In this document: positions 1 to 8,537 of the stretch, piece after piece
Position numbering within the stretch: position 1 is the stretch's first letter
Layout of the letters: each line of letters begins with the position of its first letter
From: JARRKC01 sp963723965
GTDB taxonomy: Bacteria > Acidobacteriota > UBA6911 > RPQK01 > JAPXNP01
Assembly: GCA_963723965.1 (NCBI GenBank)
Contig: CAVRSV010000008.1
Span: 62,001-126,000, forward strand
DNA length: 64,000 nt
Reading direction: 5' to 3'
The notes under the pieces: model-generated
Database searches by the model: none
Seen by the model: the letters and a program-made list of their open reading frames with translations, nothing else
Told to the model about the DNA's origin: nothing
Translations under genes and position numbers: made by a program

Positions 1-257
1 AAGTAGCAGGCGCCGCGACGCGCGAGAATGGTTCCGAGGCCGCCGGTTCCGCAGCCGATGTCGAGCACGCGCCGATCCTCGAGATCGAGCAGGGTGGAGG
101 CCTCGAAATCGGCCAGCAGTTGCCGGTTTCGCTGGCGACTCTCTTTCCAGTAGCCGACCCAGCGTTGATAGGCCGGGCTTTCCCGGGAGCCGAAGATCCT
201 CTCCGCCACCTGCTCCAGGGTCCTCTCCTCGCGTGTTCGCTGCGGATCCTCTTTCAT
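1..257 (-). CDS. SAM-dependent methyltransferase, N-terminal part (cut by window edge)
   Basis: Reading leftward from the ATG at 255-257, the frame stays open to the window edge (85 residues visible). Near its end is the class I methyltransferase motif I, VLDIGCGTGGLG, which binds S-adenosylmethionine, after a helical N-terminus with a QRWVGYWKESRQRN-type segment. The fold class is therefore clear, but the C-terminal half that would define the substrate is outside the window. Small-molecule, sugar or lipid methylation are all possible. It is transcribed divergently from the secreted protein at 434. Confidence 0.8.
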   Translation of the reverse strand, partial: MKEDPQRTREERTLEQVAERIFGSRESPAYQRWVGYWKESRQRNRQLLADFEASTLLDLEDRRVLDIGCGTGGLGTILARRGACY

Positions 258-433
258 TTCAGCCCTATAGCAGTCAACTTCGGCCCCAAAACTGTGACGA
301 ATCTCTCAACCTACTCAACGGAAACAGGATAAGATGCATCTTCTTATGGGTGCCTGAACATCCTGTAGACTGGAAGGCGCACATCGGACGTTTCCGTCGA
401 TTCGCCGGTGCGCCTATTCAAAACGAGGATTCT

Positions 434-1048
434 ATGACAAGAAAGACGGGCTTGGTATTGTTCGGTATCGTGTCGTTGGTGCTGCTGGCACCGCCGACTT
501 GGGCGGCTTCGGTGAGAACCGTCAATATCCAGGAGATGGTGCAGCTGTCCGGGACCATCTTCTACGGCCGCTGTCTGTCGAGCGCCGATTCGGTGGATCC
601 GGTCTCCGGCCTGGGCATTCGGACCTACCGTTTTCTCGTCCTCGAACCCCTGAAGAACACCGAGTCCGGTCAGGTCGTCGAGTTCCGCCAGATCGGGGCC
701 AGCGGCAAGGGCTACACGATTCCCGGAGTGCCCGAGTTCCGCAAGGGGCAGGAGTTGCTCCTGTTCCTGCACGGAGAATCGAAGTCGGGCCTGACCAGTC
801 CGGTGGGCTTCCAGCAGGGGGTCTTCCGTGCCGAGACCCTCGAAGGCGGTGAACTCGGCTTCACGAACGCCTATGGAAACCGGAACCTCAGCTTCCAGTT
901 GGCTCCGGAGGCTCAGGTTCGAGCCGGCCTCGAGTCTGCGGAGGTCCGGACCCTCCAGAGCGGAGAGCCCGTGCCTCTTCCCCTCCTGCGCGATATCGTC
1001 GTCAAGCTGGAGCGCTACAACGACCAGATCGAGGGGAGGGTCCAGTAA
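434..1048 (+). CDS. Secreted protein of unknown function, coupled to metalloprotease
   Basis: 204 residues. The ATG at 434 was chosen because a purine-rich AACGAGGA lies just upstream and the protein then begins with a clean signal peptide (MTRKTG, a hydrophobic stretch, cleavage near APPTWA-A). The frame is open further upstream but has no signal-like start there. The mature part is beta-rich (VSGLGIRTYRFLVLEPL; EFRKGQELLLFLHGES) and matches no domain I can name. Its stop overlaps the start of the metalloprotease at 1048 (TAATG), so the two are translationally coupled. A role as partner, inhibitor or accessory of the protease is inference from that coupling. Confidence 0.75.
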   Translation: MTRKTGLVLFGIVSLVLLAPPTWAASVRTVNIQEMVQLSGTIFYGRCLSSADSVDPVSGLGIRTYRFLVLEPLKNTESGQVVEFRQIGASGKGYTIPGVPEFRKGQELLLFLHGESKSGLTSPVGFQQGVFRAETLEGGELGFTNAYGNRNLSFQLAPEAQVRAGLESAEVRTLQSGEPVPLPLLRDIVVKLERYNDQIEGRVQ

Positions 1049-4000
1049 TGAAACGATGCATGACTCGACTCCCTCTCTTCTTCCTTGTGATCCTCGGGTG
1101 GTCGCCGGCCGTCGAGGCGGGTGGACCCAACTATCTCGACTACGCGGGCGGCTTTGCCAGGTGGGATACGAGCCAGTCCATTCCCTTCAAGGTCGACAAC
1201 GGACCGCTCAAGAAGGCGGGCACGACGGTGATCCTCTCGCGGGACCAGGGACGACAGATCATCGACGACGAAACGGCGCGTTGGACCGATGTCTCCACCT
1301 CGACCTTCGCCTTTCGGGACAGCGGCTTTCTGGCGGTCGACATTACCGCCGCCAACTACCTGACCCAGTTGCCCAACATCGCATCCCAGAATCCGGTCAT
1401 TTTCGACGCCGACGGCTCGATCGTCGACGACATGTTCGGCACGGGCTCGAAGAACTCCGTTCTGGGATTCGCCGGAGTCCTCGACATCGTCAACGACCAG
1501 TGCGTCAGCGGTTGGGCCGTGATGAACGGGTTCTTAGTCAGCCCGCAGTCTCTGGGGGAGCTTCGCCAGACGGTCATGCACGAGTTCGGACACTTCATCG
1601 GTCTCGATCACTCCATGGGACTTCTGTCCAACTGGCAACAGGGCGACTTCACCGACGTGCCGGTCATGTTTCCTCTGGGCGGAGAGGCAGGGCTGCCCGC
1701 GCAGCCGATCACCGACGACATCGCCTGGATTTCGTGGCTCTACCCGACGGCGGGGCTGGCCCAGCAGACGGGGACCATCAAGGGCCACATCTACTGGTTG
1801 CGCCAGGGCGGACCGGTCTTTCAGGGGGCGAACGTGGAGGCCATTCCCGCCATTCCCGACGGGAACGGAGGCTTTACCGAGTCCCGCGGCGGCATCGTCA
1901 CCTGTGTATCCGATTTCCTGGCGACGGGGACCGGCGAATACGAACTGCCCAATCTGGCGCCGGGTGATTATTACGTCCGGATCGAACAGATCCCCATGAC
2001 CATCTCGGGCGTTTCCATCACCGGGGGCAGCGGTATCGGACCTTTCGACAGCCGTCCCACGGGTTTCCCGACCGACTACTACGATCCCGACGAGTCGGTT
2101 TCCGAGGATCCGGCGTTGAAGACCGTCATCCATGTAGAGGCGGGACAGATCGTCACCGGAATCGATCTGGTGCCGAACGATACGACCGGCCTCGTCCAAC
2201 TGACCCCGGACGACACGTCCGGCGTCCAACTGGTGCTGGACGACGACGACTCGAGGCTGGTGATCTTCCCGAACAATTTCGTGTTTTCCTTCTTCGGCCG
2301 CGCCTACCACGAGGTCTACGTCAACAGCGACGGAAATCTGACCTTCGAGACCGGGGACTCGAGCTCGACGGCCCGCGATGAAACGCGGTTCCTCTCGGGG
2401 CCGCCGCGGATCGCCCCCCTGTTCACCGACCTCAATCCTGCCGGCGGGGGGCAGGTCGTGGCCTCCGTGGGCGCGGGATTCGTCCGGTTCAGCTGGCAGG
2501 GTGTCCCCGAGTTCGTGGATACGGGGACGGCCCCCGGGAACAGCTTCATCGTGACGCTCAATTCCAATGGCGACATCCGCTTCGACTATGGCCAGATCCA
2601 GGTGTCGGTGGACTCAACGGTCTCCGACCCCCAGACCGACCCTCAGGCCATCGTGGGCGTCAGCCCGGGCCACGTGACATCGGGAGTGACCAAAAACCTC
2701 GCGAGCAGCGTGGACTTTCAGATGGGCCAGGAGGCGATCTACCAGGTCTTCTTCGACATCCAGGGGAGGCGGTTCAACCTCTCCAACCGGCCCGTATCAT
2801 TCCTGGCTTCGTCGAGTGAGCTCCTCTTCCCCTTCCTGAGCGGAGGCGCCGACGAGTTCACCGGCATCGCCATCACGGACTACGGGACCGAGGACGCGCT
2901 CCTGGCGGCGGATGCCCGGGGCGACGACGGGAATCTGATGGTGGGCGACGACAATCCGGCGACGGTGGATCTGCCGGCGGGCACGCAGTATGCCGCTCTC
3001 GGGCGGGAGCTGTTCGGCTTGGGCGGCGGCCAGTCTTTCGGCGGCTGGGCCCGGATCCGCTCCGACCATCCCGAGGTGGCGAGCTTCTTCCAGTTCGGCA
3101 ACGGCCTGTCCAGCGGCACCGTGACCCAGATGGACGGATCTGCCGCCTTCACGACCCAGGCGAAGAAGCTCTATTTCACGCGGCTGTATCAGGGGCCGGA
3201 CGTTTTCCCGAGTTACGCCGGGTTCCTGGATGCCGTCACCTGGATCTCCCTGGTCAATCCCAACGACACACCGATCTCGCTGACCCTGCGCCTGTACGCA
3301 GCGACGGGGCAGCCGATCGGGGACGACGTCGCGCGGACGGTGCCGGCGAACGGCCGAGTCTATGAGACGCTGGCGTCTCTGTTCAATCTCCAGACTCCGG
3401 TCGGCGACGGCTACGTGCAGGTGACGGTCGACGACGGGCCGGGAGCCATCGGTTTCGAACTGGTCCAGCTGCCGGACGCGCTGCTCGGGCTGAACGCCGC
3501 CTTCGACAACCCGTCGGATCTGGCCTACTCCGCGCAGCTCGGCCACAGTCAGGACGTCTTCACGAGCCTGAAGGTGATCAATCCTACCGACTCGTCCATC
3601 AACATCCAGGTCACCGCGTATATCCAGCAGCCCAACGGGAGCATCAACCAGATCCCGAAGGTCTTTGCGTTGAACCCGCACCAGGCGCTGCAGCAGAACG
3701 TCGAGAATCTCTTCGCTCTCGGGCCCGGCGGAACGACGCAGATCGTGGGGTCGATCAAGGTCCAGGCGACGGGGGTCATCGGCGATGTCGTCTTCGGCGA
3801 TCCGCAGACCGCCAAGTTCGTTGCGGCCCTGCCCCTGCAGACCCAACTGTTCCGAAAGGCAGTCAACGGGCAGGTTTCGAACGGCCGCTACCCGTCGAAT
3901 CCGGCGTTGAATTCGTTCACCGGGATCGCCCTGTTCAATCCGGGCGTCGTCGCGGCTCAGGTGACCGTGGAGGTCTACGATCGAAACGGCGTCAAGCAGG

Positions 4001-4197
4001 GCGAAAAGACGCTGACCCTGCAATCGAACCAGCGGATCTCGAAGGTGCTCTACGAGAGCGACTTCATTCCGGAGAGCCTGGGACTCGTGCGGGGCTACGT
4101 GGTGATCACCTCGAACCAGCCGATCGTGGCCCAGGAGCTCTTCGGGAACGATCAGCTCGACTACCTGTCGGCGGTGGTTCCGACGGTCATCCAGTGA
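1048..4197 (+). CDS. Secreted matrixin-like zinc metalloprotease with C-terminal beta-domain repeats
   Basis: 1049 residues, exported (signal peptide about 1-24, cleavage near VEA-G). A metzincin zinc site HEFGHFIGLDH lies at residues 178-188, with three His ligands and the catalytic Glu, in a matrixin-like catalytic domain of about 25-235. Next come a carboxypeptidase-regulatory-like beta segment (about 245-310), an all-beta region around 380-560 resembling a nidogen-type domain (YVNSDGNLTF, PRIAPLFTDLNP), and about four roughly 100-residue beta-sandwich units to the C-terminus, with recurring GIAL/LVNP/KVINP cores. The size is far above a bare matrixin, so the tail probably mediates surface or substrate binding. 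The start overlaps the upstream stop. Substrate unknown. Confidence 0.85.
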   Translation: MKRCMTRLPLFFLVILGWSPAVEAGGPNYLDYAGGFARWDTSQSIPFKVDNGPLKKAGTTVILSRDQGRQIIDDETARWTDVSTSTFAFRDSGFLAVDITAANYLTQLPNIASQNPVIFDADGSIVDDMFGTGSKNSVLGFAGVLDIVNDQCVSGWAVMNGFLVSPQSLGELRQTVMHEFGHFIGLDHSMGLLSNWQQGDFTDVPVMFPLGGEAGLPAQPITDDIAWISWLYPTAGLAQQTGTIKGHIYWLRQGGPVFQGANVEAIPAIPDGNGGFTESRGGIVTCVSDFLATGTGEYELPNLAPGDYYVRIEQIPMTISGVSITGGSGIGPFDSRPTGFPTDYYDPDESVSEDPALKTVIHVEAGQIVTGIDLVPNDTTGLVQLTPDDTSGVQLVLDDDDSRLVIFPNNFVFSFFGRAYHEVYVNSDGNLTFETGDSSSTARDETRFLSGPPRIAPLFTDLNPAGGGQVVASVGAGFVRFSWQGVPEFVDTGTAPGNSFIVTLNSNGDIRFDYGQIQVSVDSTVSDPQTDPQAIVGVSPGHVTSGVTKNLASSVDFQMGQEAIYQVFFDIQGRRFNLSNRPVSFLASSSELLFPFLSGGADEFTGIAITDYGTEDALLAADARGDDGNLMVGDDNPATVDLPAGTQYAALGRELFGLGGGQSFGGWARIRSDHPEVASFFQFGNGLSSGTVTQMDGSAAFTTQAKKLYFTRLYQGPDVFPSYAGFLDAVTWISLVNPNDTPISLTLRLYAATGQPIGDDVARTVPANGRVYETLASLFNLQTPVGDGYVQVTVDDGPGAIGFELVQLPDALLGLNAAFDNPSDLAYSAQLGHSQDVFTSLKVINPTDSSINIQVTAYIQQPNGSINQIPKVFALNPHQALQQNVENLFALGPGGTTQIVGSIKVQATGVIGDVVFGDPQTAKFVAALPLQTQLFRKAVNGQVSNGRYPSNPALNSFTGIALFNPGVVAAQVTVEVYDRNGVKQGEKTLTLQSNQRISKVLYESDFIPESLGLVRGYVVITSNQPIVAQELFGNDQLDYLSAVVPTVIQ

Positions 4198-4244
4198 TTC
4201 TGCGCCCCTGTCAGGCCCCTCTGCTAAAAGACTGAGTTCAGGGC

Positions 4245-4586
4245 ATGGTGCAGACTGCAATAGCGGAGCAACCGGTCTTCGCTCATGAGAGCGAAGCGGA
4301 GTTTGCGGCTTTTCTGGATTTCTACCAGATCGACTGGCGCTACGAGCCGATCTGCTTTCCCATTGCCTGGGATGGGGAGGGCAGGGTGGCCCGCTGCTTT
4401 ACTCCCGATTTCTACCTGCCCGAGTTCGACCTCTACATCGAGCTGACGACCATGAAGCAGAGCCTCGTCACCCGCAAGAACCGCAAGCTTCGGCTCATGC
4501 ACGAGCTCTACCCCGAGATTCGGGTGAAGATCCTGTACCGCAGGGATTTTCGCAGGCTCCTGTTCAAATTCGGAGTGCTCCAGTGA
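4245..4586 (+). CDS. PD-(D/E)XK nuclease-like small protein, coupled to hpt
   Basis: 113 residues, cytoplasmic. The layout is that of a minimal PD-(D/E)XK core: an N-terminal helix with Glu residues (ESEAEFAAFLDFYQ), a strand with YEP, then FTPDFYLPEFDLYIELT, in which PD and the later E-L-T occupy the expected acidic positions. A Lys-rich helix follows (KQSLVTRKNRKLRL) and a final strand-helix (VKILYRRDFRRLL). Nuclease activity is not shown; the fold is inferred from this motif order. Its TGA overlaps the GTG start of hpt (GTGA), so the two are translationally coupled. The link to purine salvage is unexplained. An inactive, nucleic-acid- or nucleotide-binding role is the main alternative. Confidence 0.7.
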   Translation: MVQTAIAEQPVFAHESEAEFAAFLDFYQIDWRYEPICFPIAWDGEGRVARCFTPDFYLPEFDLYIELTTMKQSLVTRKNRKLRLMHELYPEIRVKILYRRDFRRLLFKFGVLQ

Positions 4587-5134
4587 ATGCATCCGTTGCG
4601 CTCGAGCGATGTCCGGTTCCGCCTCCAGCCGAGGTCGTCTTCGGCGAAGGCCGCATCCAGGGTCGGGTGAGGGAACTGGCCGCCGCCATTTCGGCCGATT
4701 ACGCCGGGGGCGAGATCGTCCTGATCGGAATCCTCAAGGGAGCCCAGTTGTTCGCCTCCGATCTGGCGAGGGCCCTGTCCATTCCGACGCAGCTGGACTT
4801 TGCCGCCATCAGCCGCTATCGACGGGCGCCGGGGATCAAGGAAGTCCGCATCACGCACGATGTGGACGTCGATCTGAGGGGCCGGGACGTGCTCGTGGTG
4901 GAGGACATCATCGACACGGGCCTCACCTTGCACTATCTGGTGCAGGAATTTCGACGCCGCGGACCGCGCTCGATCGCACTCTGCAGCCTCCTGGATCGTC
5001 CCGACCTGCGGCTGGCCGACACTCGGCTGGACTATGTCGGATTCGAGGTCTCCGAGGAATTCCTGGTCGGCTACGGCCTCGACTACCGGGAACGATACCG
5101 CAACCTCCCCTACATCGCCCGCCTGGATTTCTGA
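4583..5134 (+). CDS. hpt: Hypoxanthine phosphoribosyltransferase
   Basis: 183 residues, normal for bacterial HPRT. It converts hypoxanthine or guanine plus PRPP into IMP or GMP in purine salvage. Visible are the first loop LKGA (51-54), which binds pyrophosphate, and the PRPP-binding signature LVVEDIIDTG (104-113), followed by the hood region with YVGFEV and a C-terminal YRERYRNLPYI typical of the family. The start is a GTG at 4583 overlapping the stop of the upstream nuclease-like gene; no ATG lies near enough to preserve the N-terminus. Function is well supported by motifs; base preference between hypoxanthine and guanine is not determined. Confidence 0.95.
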   Translation: MNASVALERCPVPPPAEVVFGEGRIQGRVRELAAAISADYAGGEIVLIGILKGAQLFASDLARALSIPTQLDFAAISRYRRAPGIKEVRITHDVDVDLRGRDVLVVEDIIDTGLTLHYLVQEFRRRGPRSIALCSLLDRPDLRLADTRLDYVGFEVSEEFLVGYGLDYRERYRNLPYIARLDF

Positions 5135-5146
5135 GCCTGAGGGCGT

Positions 5147-5181
5147 AAATCGTAAATCGCAAATCTCAAATCTCAAATCTA
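5147..5181. repeat. Heptamer tandem repeat (AAATCTC type), 5 units
   Basis: Five 7-bp units in a row, variants AAATCGT, AAATCGC, AAATCTC, AAATCTC and AAATCTA, between hpt and the next start. The same heptamer family forms the arms of the inverted repeats at 20240 and 26551, but no opposing arm is visible here. Confidence 0.85.
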
Positions 5182-5191
5182 TACTGGTCCC

Positions 5192-5437
5192 ATGTCCTGG
5201 GGTCTCTATCTCGCCGCCATCGCCTTCTTCAGTGTCGTCTTCGGGGTCTTCTATGCGGTGGCCTGGTCCGTGATCCTCCAGGTCCTCGAGAACTATCACC
5301 GTTACTACCAGAAGGCCGATCTGCAGTGGACCGGCCCCGACAGCCGCTTCCCGAAGCGCAAGATCCGCCTCTTCCTGCTCCTTCCCGCGGCCGTGCTGAG
5401 TGCCTGGCTCGTGGTCCAGTTCGTGATCCAGCCCTAG
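5192..5437 (+). CDS. Small inner-membrane protein, function unknown
   Basis: 81 residues with two predicted membrane helices, about 4-26 (LYLAAIAFFSVVFGVFYAV) and about 58-79 (FLLLPAAVLSAWLVVQFVI). Between them is a polar loop with YHRYYQKADLQ and a basic KRKIR just before the second helix. I do not recognise the family. It lies 57 bp after hpt on the same strand and could be cotranscribed, though the heptamer array sits between them. The coding case rests on length, hydrophobic pattern and codon position, not on homology. Confidence 0.6.
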   Translation: MSWGLYLAAIAFFSVVFGVFYAVAWSVILQVLENYHRYYQKADLQWTGPDSRFPKRKIRLFLLLPAAVLSAWLVVQFVIQP

Positions 5438-5443
5438 GAGTTG

Positions 5444-5595
5444 CGAGTTCCGGGTTTCGGGTTCCTTGCGGAGGTGTCCAGCGGACTGGAGAAGGTCAGC
5501 CCTCGCGGCTCACAATCCTATCCTTCTGCCTTCTGCCTTCTGCCTTCTGCCTTCTGCCTTCTGCCTTCTGCCTTCTCCTCGAAACTCGGAACTCG
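5444..5595. repeat. Inverted repeat (16-nt arms) enclosing a CCTTCTG heptamer array
   Basis: The arms 5444-5459 and 5580-5595 are reverse complements at 15 of 16 positions. Inside, 5522-5577 holds seven perfect CCTTCTG units and an eighth ending in C. The element fills the gap between the convergent genes ending at 5437 and 5597, ending one base before the egtB stop codon. Confidence 0.85.
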
Positions 5596-5596
5596 T

Positions 5597-6892
5597 CTAA
5601 ACGTCCCTGGCCAGCCGAATGCCGGAGAACTGCCAGCGCAGGTCCGGGTGAAAGAAATTCCTGTAGGTCGGCCGAATGTGGGTTTGCGAGGTGGCGCAGG
5701 AGCCGCCGCGCAGAACCATCTGGTTGACCATGAATTTGCCGTTGTACTCGCCGATGGCGCCCGGGCTGGGCTGATATCCCGGGTACCCGGTGTAGGGGCT
5801 GGCCGTCCACTCCCAGACGTCTCCGAAGATCTGGTCCAGGCGGCCGGATGGCCGGGTTGCGGCGGGATGGTAGCGCCCCGATTCGACGAAGTTGCCTTCG
5901 ATGCCGCAGGAGGCCGCGGCCGTCTCCCATTCCTCTTCCCGCGGAAGACGGGCACCGGCCCAGCGGGCAAAGGCATCGGCCTCATAGAAACTGATGTGAC
6001 ACACCGGCTCGTCGGGATCGACCCGGCGGTGTCCCCCGAGCGTGAAGTGGTGCCACTCGCCGTCCCGCTGCTGCCAGTACAGAGGGGCCTCCCAACCGCG
6101 TGAGGAGGCAGTCTGCCAGCCCTCGTCGAGCCACAGGGTGGGCGTGCGGTAGCCGCCGTCGGCAATGAATTCGGTGAATTCCGCATTCGTCACGAGGCGG
6201 TCGGCGAGGCGAAAGGGGACGAGATAGGAGCGGTGCCGGGGCAACTCGTTGTCATAGCAGAAACCATTCCCCGTATGACCGACTTCCTGGAGGCCGCCGG
6301 CGAAGTCGACCCAGTCCGAGACCTTCGGCCGCTCGTGGGAGGCATCCGAGGGGGGCTGATAGACGGGGCCCAGAGGATTCTTGGAGAACAGGTGCTTCAG
6401 GTCGGTCAGGAGCAGTTCCTGATGCTGCTGCTCGTGGTGGGTCCCGAGTTCCACAATGGGGACGATCGTCTCGGCCTCCACAGCCGAAGCACCCTCCAGC
6501 AGCCGCTGGACTGCCTGACCGACGTGCTGTCGGTAGTCGAACACCTCCTGGACGGTGGGACGGGTCACCAGCCCCCGTTGCGGACGGGGATAGCGCTCAC
6601 CGGCCTGCACGTAGTAGGAATTGAACAGGTAGGCGTACATCGGGTTCGGACTTTCATATCCCGGCAAATGGGGCGCCAGCAGAAAGGCTTCGAAGAACCA
6701 GCTGGTGTGGGCCAGGTGCCAGCGGGTGGGACTGGCGTCCGGCATACTCTGGACCACGTAATCTTCGGTCTTGAGGGGCTCACACAGGAATTCGGAGAAC
6801 CGTCGGACGTCCCGAAAGCGCTGCAGCACGGAGTCGATGTCGAGACGGGTCCGATAGTACAGGGTCTGCGACCGGTACGGACTCGTTGCCAT
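5597..6892 (-). CDS. egtB: Hercynine oxygenase (sulfoxide synthase) EgtB
   Basis: 431 residues, the usual length. EgtB is a non-heme iron enzyme joining hercynine to gamma-glutamylcysteine or cysteine in ergothioneine synthesis. The N-terminal DinB-like half carries the iron ligands: the WHLAHTSWFFE block (His 62) and HHEQQHQEL (His 153 and His 157, four apart as in known EgtB). The C-terminal half is an FGE-sulfatase-like domain with VCHISFYEADAFARWAGARL and DVWEWTASPY. Start ATG at 6892 has GGGAGAG upstream. EgtD, its usual methyltransferase partner, is not seen in this window; it may be elsewhere. Whether gamma-glutamylcysteine or cysteine is used cannot be read off. Confidence 0.93.
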   Translation of the reverse strand: MATSPYRSQTLYYRTRLDIDSVLQRFRDVRRFSEFLCEPLKTEDYVVQSMPDASPTRWHLAHTSWFFEAFLLAPHLPGYESPNPMYAYLFNSYYVQAGERYPRPQRGLVTRPTVQEVFDYRQHVGQAVQRLLEGASAVEAETIVPIVELGTHHEQQHQELLLTDLKHLFSKNPLGPVYQPPSDASHERPKVSDWVDFAGGLQEVGHTGNGFCYDNELPRHRSYLVPFRLADRLVTNAEFTEFIADGGYRTPTLWLDEGWQTASSRGWEAPLYWQQRDGEWHHFTLGGHRRVDPDEPVCHISFYEADAFARWAGARLPREEEWETAAASCGIEGNFVESGRYHPAATRPSGRLDQIFGDVWEWTASPYTGYPGYQPSPGAIGEYNGKFMVNQMVLRGGSCATSQTHIRPTYRNFFHPDLRWQFSGIRLARDV

Positions 6893-7126
6893 ATTCTCTC
6901 CCTTCGAGGATCGCCGGACGTCGCGATCCGGCAGCTGTTTTCATCGGATTCAGCATCCCCGCTCGAGGTGTCCTGTTGGTCCGATTTGGGGCGCGTGGCT
7001 CTGAGCTCGGGGATCTGGGAGTAGTTTACCAGCTCGACCGGGCGGTCGACGGAGTCCTCGAGCGGCCGGTCGGCGGCTCCGAGGCCTTTGAAAAGACGGC
7101 GGCGGCTGCACTAACATGGGAGACCC

Positions 7127-8485
7127 ATGAAGCCCACCCTTCGACTCTGCACGCTGATCGTCGCTCTGTGTGCCGTCGCCTCGAGCCTGGGCTCGGACCT
7201 GGAGCGCGGCGACCGGCTCCTGGCCGAGGGGCGGCTCGACGAGGCACTGCTGGCCTGGGATGCGTACAAACAGGAGCACCCGCGGAAGCTCACCGCTTAC
7301 CTGCGAACCGCCCAGGCGTTGATCGATGCCGGCCGACAGCACGACGCCAGCGCCGAATTGAGAGACGCCCTGGCTTGTCGGCCCACTGCCGCCGACGAGG
7401 CTGTCGAGCTGGCGCGGGCCGTGGCCGAGGTCGGCAACGTCGGAATTGCCGTGGGCATCCTCGAGGCCGAACAGAAGAAGGCCGCCCTCGGCACTGCGGC
7501 CACCTGGTATCTTGCGGATCTGTATTACCGGCAGCGGCGCTTCGATGAGGCCCTTGGCGCGCTCGATCGTTATGCCAGGCTTCCCGGCGCCGATCCACAG
7601 CAGCTGGAATTGCGCCGGGGAATGATCCTCCTCGAGAAGGGGGCTCTCGAAGACTCGATGAGCGCTTTCGAGCAGGTCGTCCGGCGGAATCCGCAGCTGG
7701 CGGCCGGTTTCCACGGCCTCTCCAAAGTTTGTCTGTACGGGAATAACCCGGAGGCGGCCCTGTCCATGTCGCGGGAGGCGGTGCGCCTGGAGCCGGACAA
7801 CGGCATCTATCTCTTTCAGCTGGGTGTGGTTCTGAAGGCGGTGGGCCAGACGGATGAGGCGATCCGGCGGCTCGAGGAAGCGGAGGCAAAGGGCGGCGAT
7901 GCCTTCGGTATCAGCTTCGAGCTTGGAGACGCCTTTCGACGCAGCGGCCAGACGGAGCGGGCGCGCCATACGCTGTCTCGCTACCAGTCCATGTTGGAGG
8001 AGCGGCGCGCGCAGCAGGAGGTTCTCCAGCTTGAGAGCCAGGGCCGGGAGCAGCTGCAAAAGGAAGACATGACGGGTGCCACCGAGACCTTTCTGCGTCT
8101 GGCCGAGCGGTCGCCTGAGAGCTGGACCGCCCGGGAATCCCTGGCGAAGCTCTATTTTTCGCAGGGGGCTCCCCAAAAGGCCTGGGCACAGGTCGAGGCA
8201 ATGCTCCGGCTCGACCCGTCGAGTTCGGAGGCGCACTTTCTGGCCGCCCTGTATTGGAGCGCCTCCGGAGATCCTGCGAAGGCCTTGCGGGAAGCGCGGG
8301 AGGCCCGTCGTCTGAGGCCGGGCAGCCCGCCGCTGCGCAATCTGCTGGGCAATCTCTACTTCGCCGGCGGCGACTGGCGCTCGGCCGTCGACGAATATCG
8401 CGCCGCCGCCGCCCTCGATCCCGACAACGCCGCCTTCCAGGCCAACCTGGAATCGGCGCAGCGGCGGCTCGGCGGGACGCCCTGA
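7127..8485 (+). CDS. Exported tetratricopeptide-repeat protein
   Basis: 452 residues beginning with a signal peptide (MKPTLRL then a short hydrophobic stretch ending SSLGS). The rest is a chain of about ten helical TPR units, for example LLAEGRLDEALLAWDAYKQ, AALSMSREAVRLEPDNGIYL and LRNLLGNLYFAGGDWRSAV. TPR arrays act as protein-binding scaffolds, here probably in the periplasm. The ATG at 7127 has GGGAG seven bases upstream. It resembles the TPR protein at 11572, including the C-terminal LRNLLGN-Y-G unit, so the two are likely paralogues flanking the CRTAC1 gene. No catalytic domain is visible. Confidence 0.88.
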   Translation: MKPTLRLCTLIVALCAVASSLGSDLERGDRLLAEGRLDEALLAWDAYKQEHPRKLTAYLRTAQALIDAGRQHDASAELRDALACRPTAADEAVELARAVAEVGNVGIAVGILEAEQKKAALGTAATWYLADLYYRQRRFDEALGALDRYARLPGADPQQLELRRGMILLEKGALEDSMSAFEQVVRRNPQLAAGFHGLSKVCLYGNNPEAALSMSREAVRLEPDNGIYLFQLGVVLKAVGQTDEAIRRLEEAEAKGGDAFGISFELGDAFRRSGQTERARHTLSRYQSMLEERRAQQEVLQLESQGREQLQKEDMTGATETFLRLAERSPESWTARESLAKLYFSQGAPQKAWAQVEAMLRLDPSSSEAHFLAALYWSASGDPAKALREAREARRLRPGSPPLRNLLGNLYFAGGDWRSAVDEYRAAAALDPDNAAFQANLESAQRRLGGTP

Positions 8486-8518
8486 AGTCCCAAGGTTTCA
8501 GCAGTCCATCACACGCTC

Positions 8519-8537
8519 CAAATCGAAAATCTCAAAC
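8519..8537. repeat. Single degenerate heptamer arm at the S4 gene 3' end
   Basis: A short stretch of the AAATCTC family (AAATCGAAAATCTCAAAC) that contains the TGA stop of the minus-strand S4 gene. It matches the arm of the inverted repeat at 43496 more closely than the others. No second arm is found nearby. Confidence 0.6.

Noticed and set aside
1..257. EgtD partner for egtB
   Set aside because: The visible N-terminus has a generic class I motif (VLDIGCGTGG) and not the EgtD-specific pattern; it is also 5 kb from egtB with other genes between.
331..342. 12-bp perfect palindrome AAGATGCATCTT as operator
   Set aside because: Alone in the gap and short; one such site is expected by chance. No second copy seen near the other genes.
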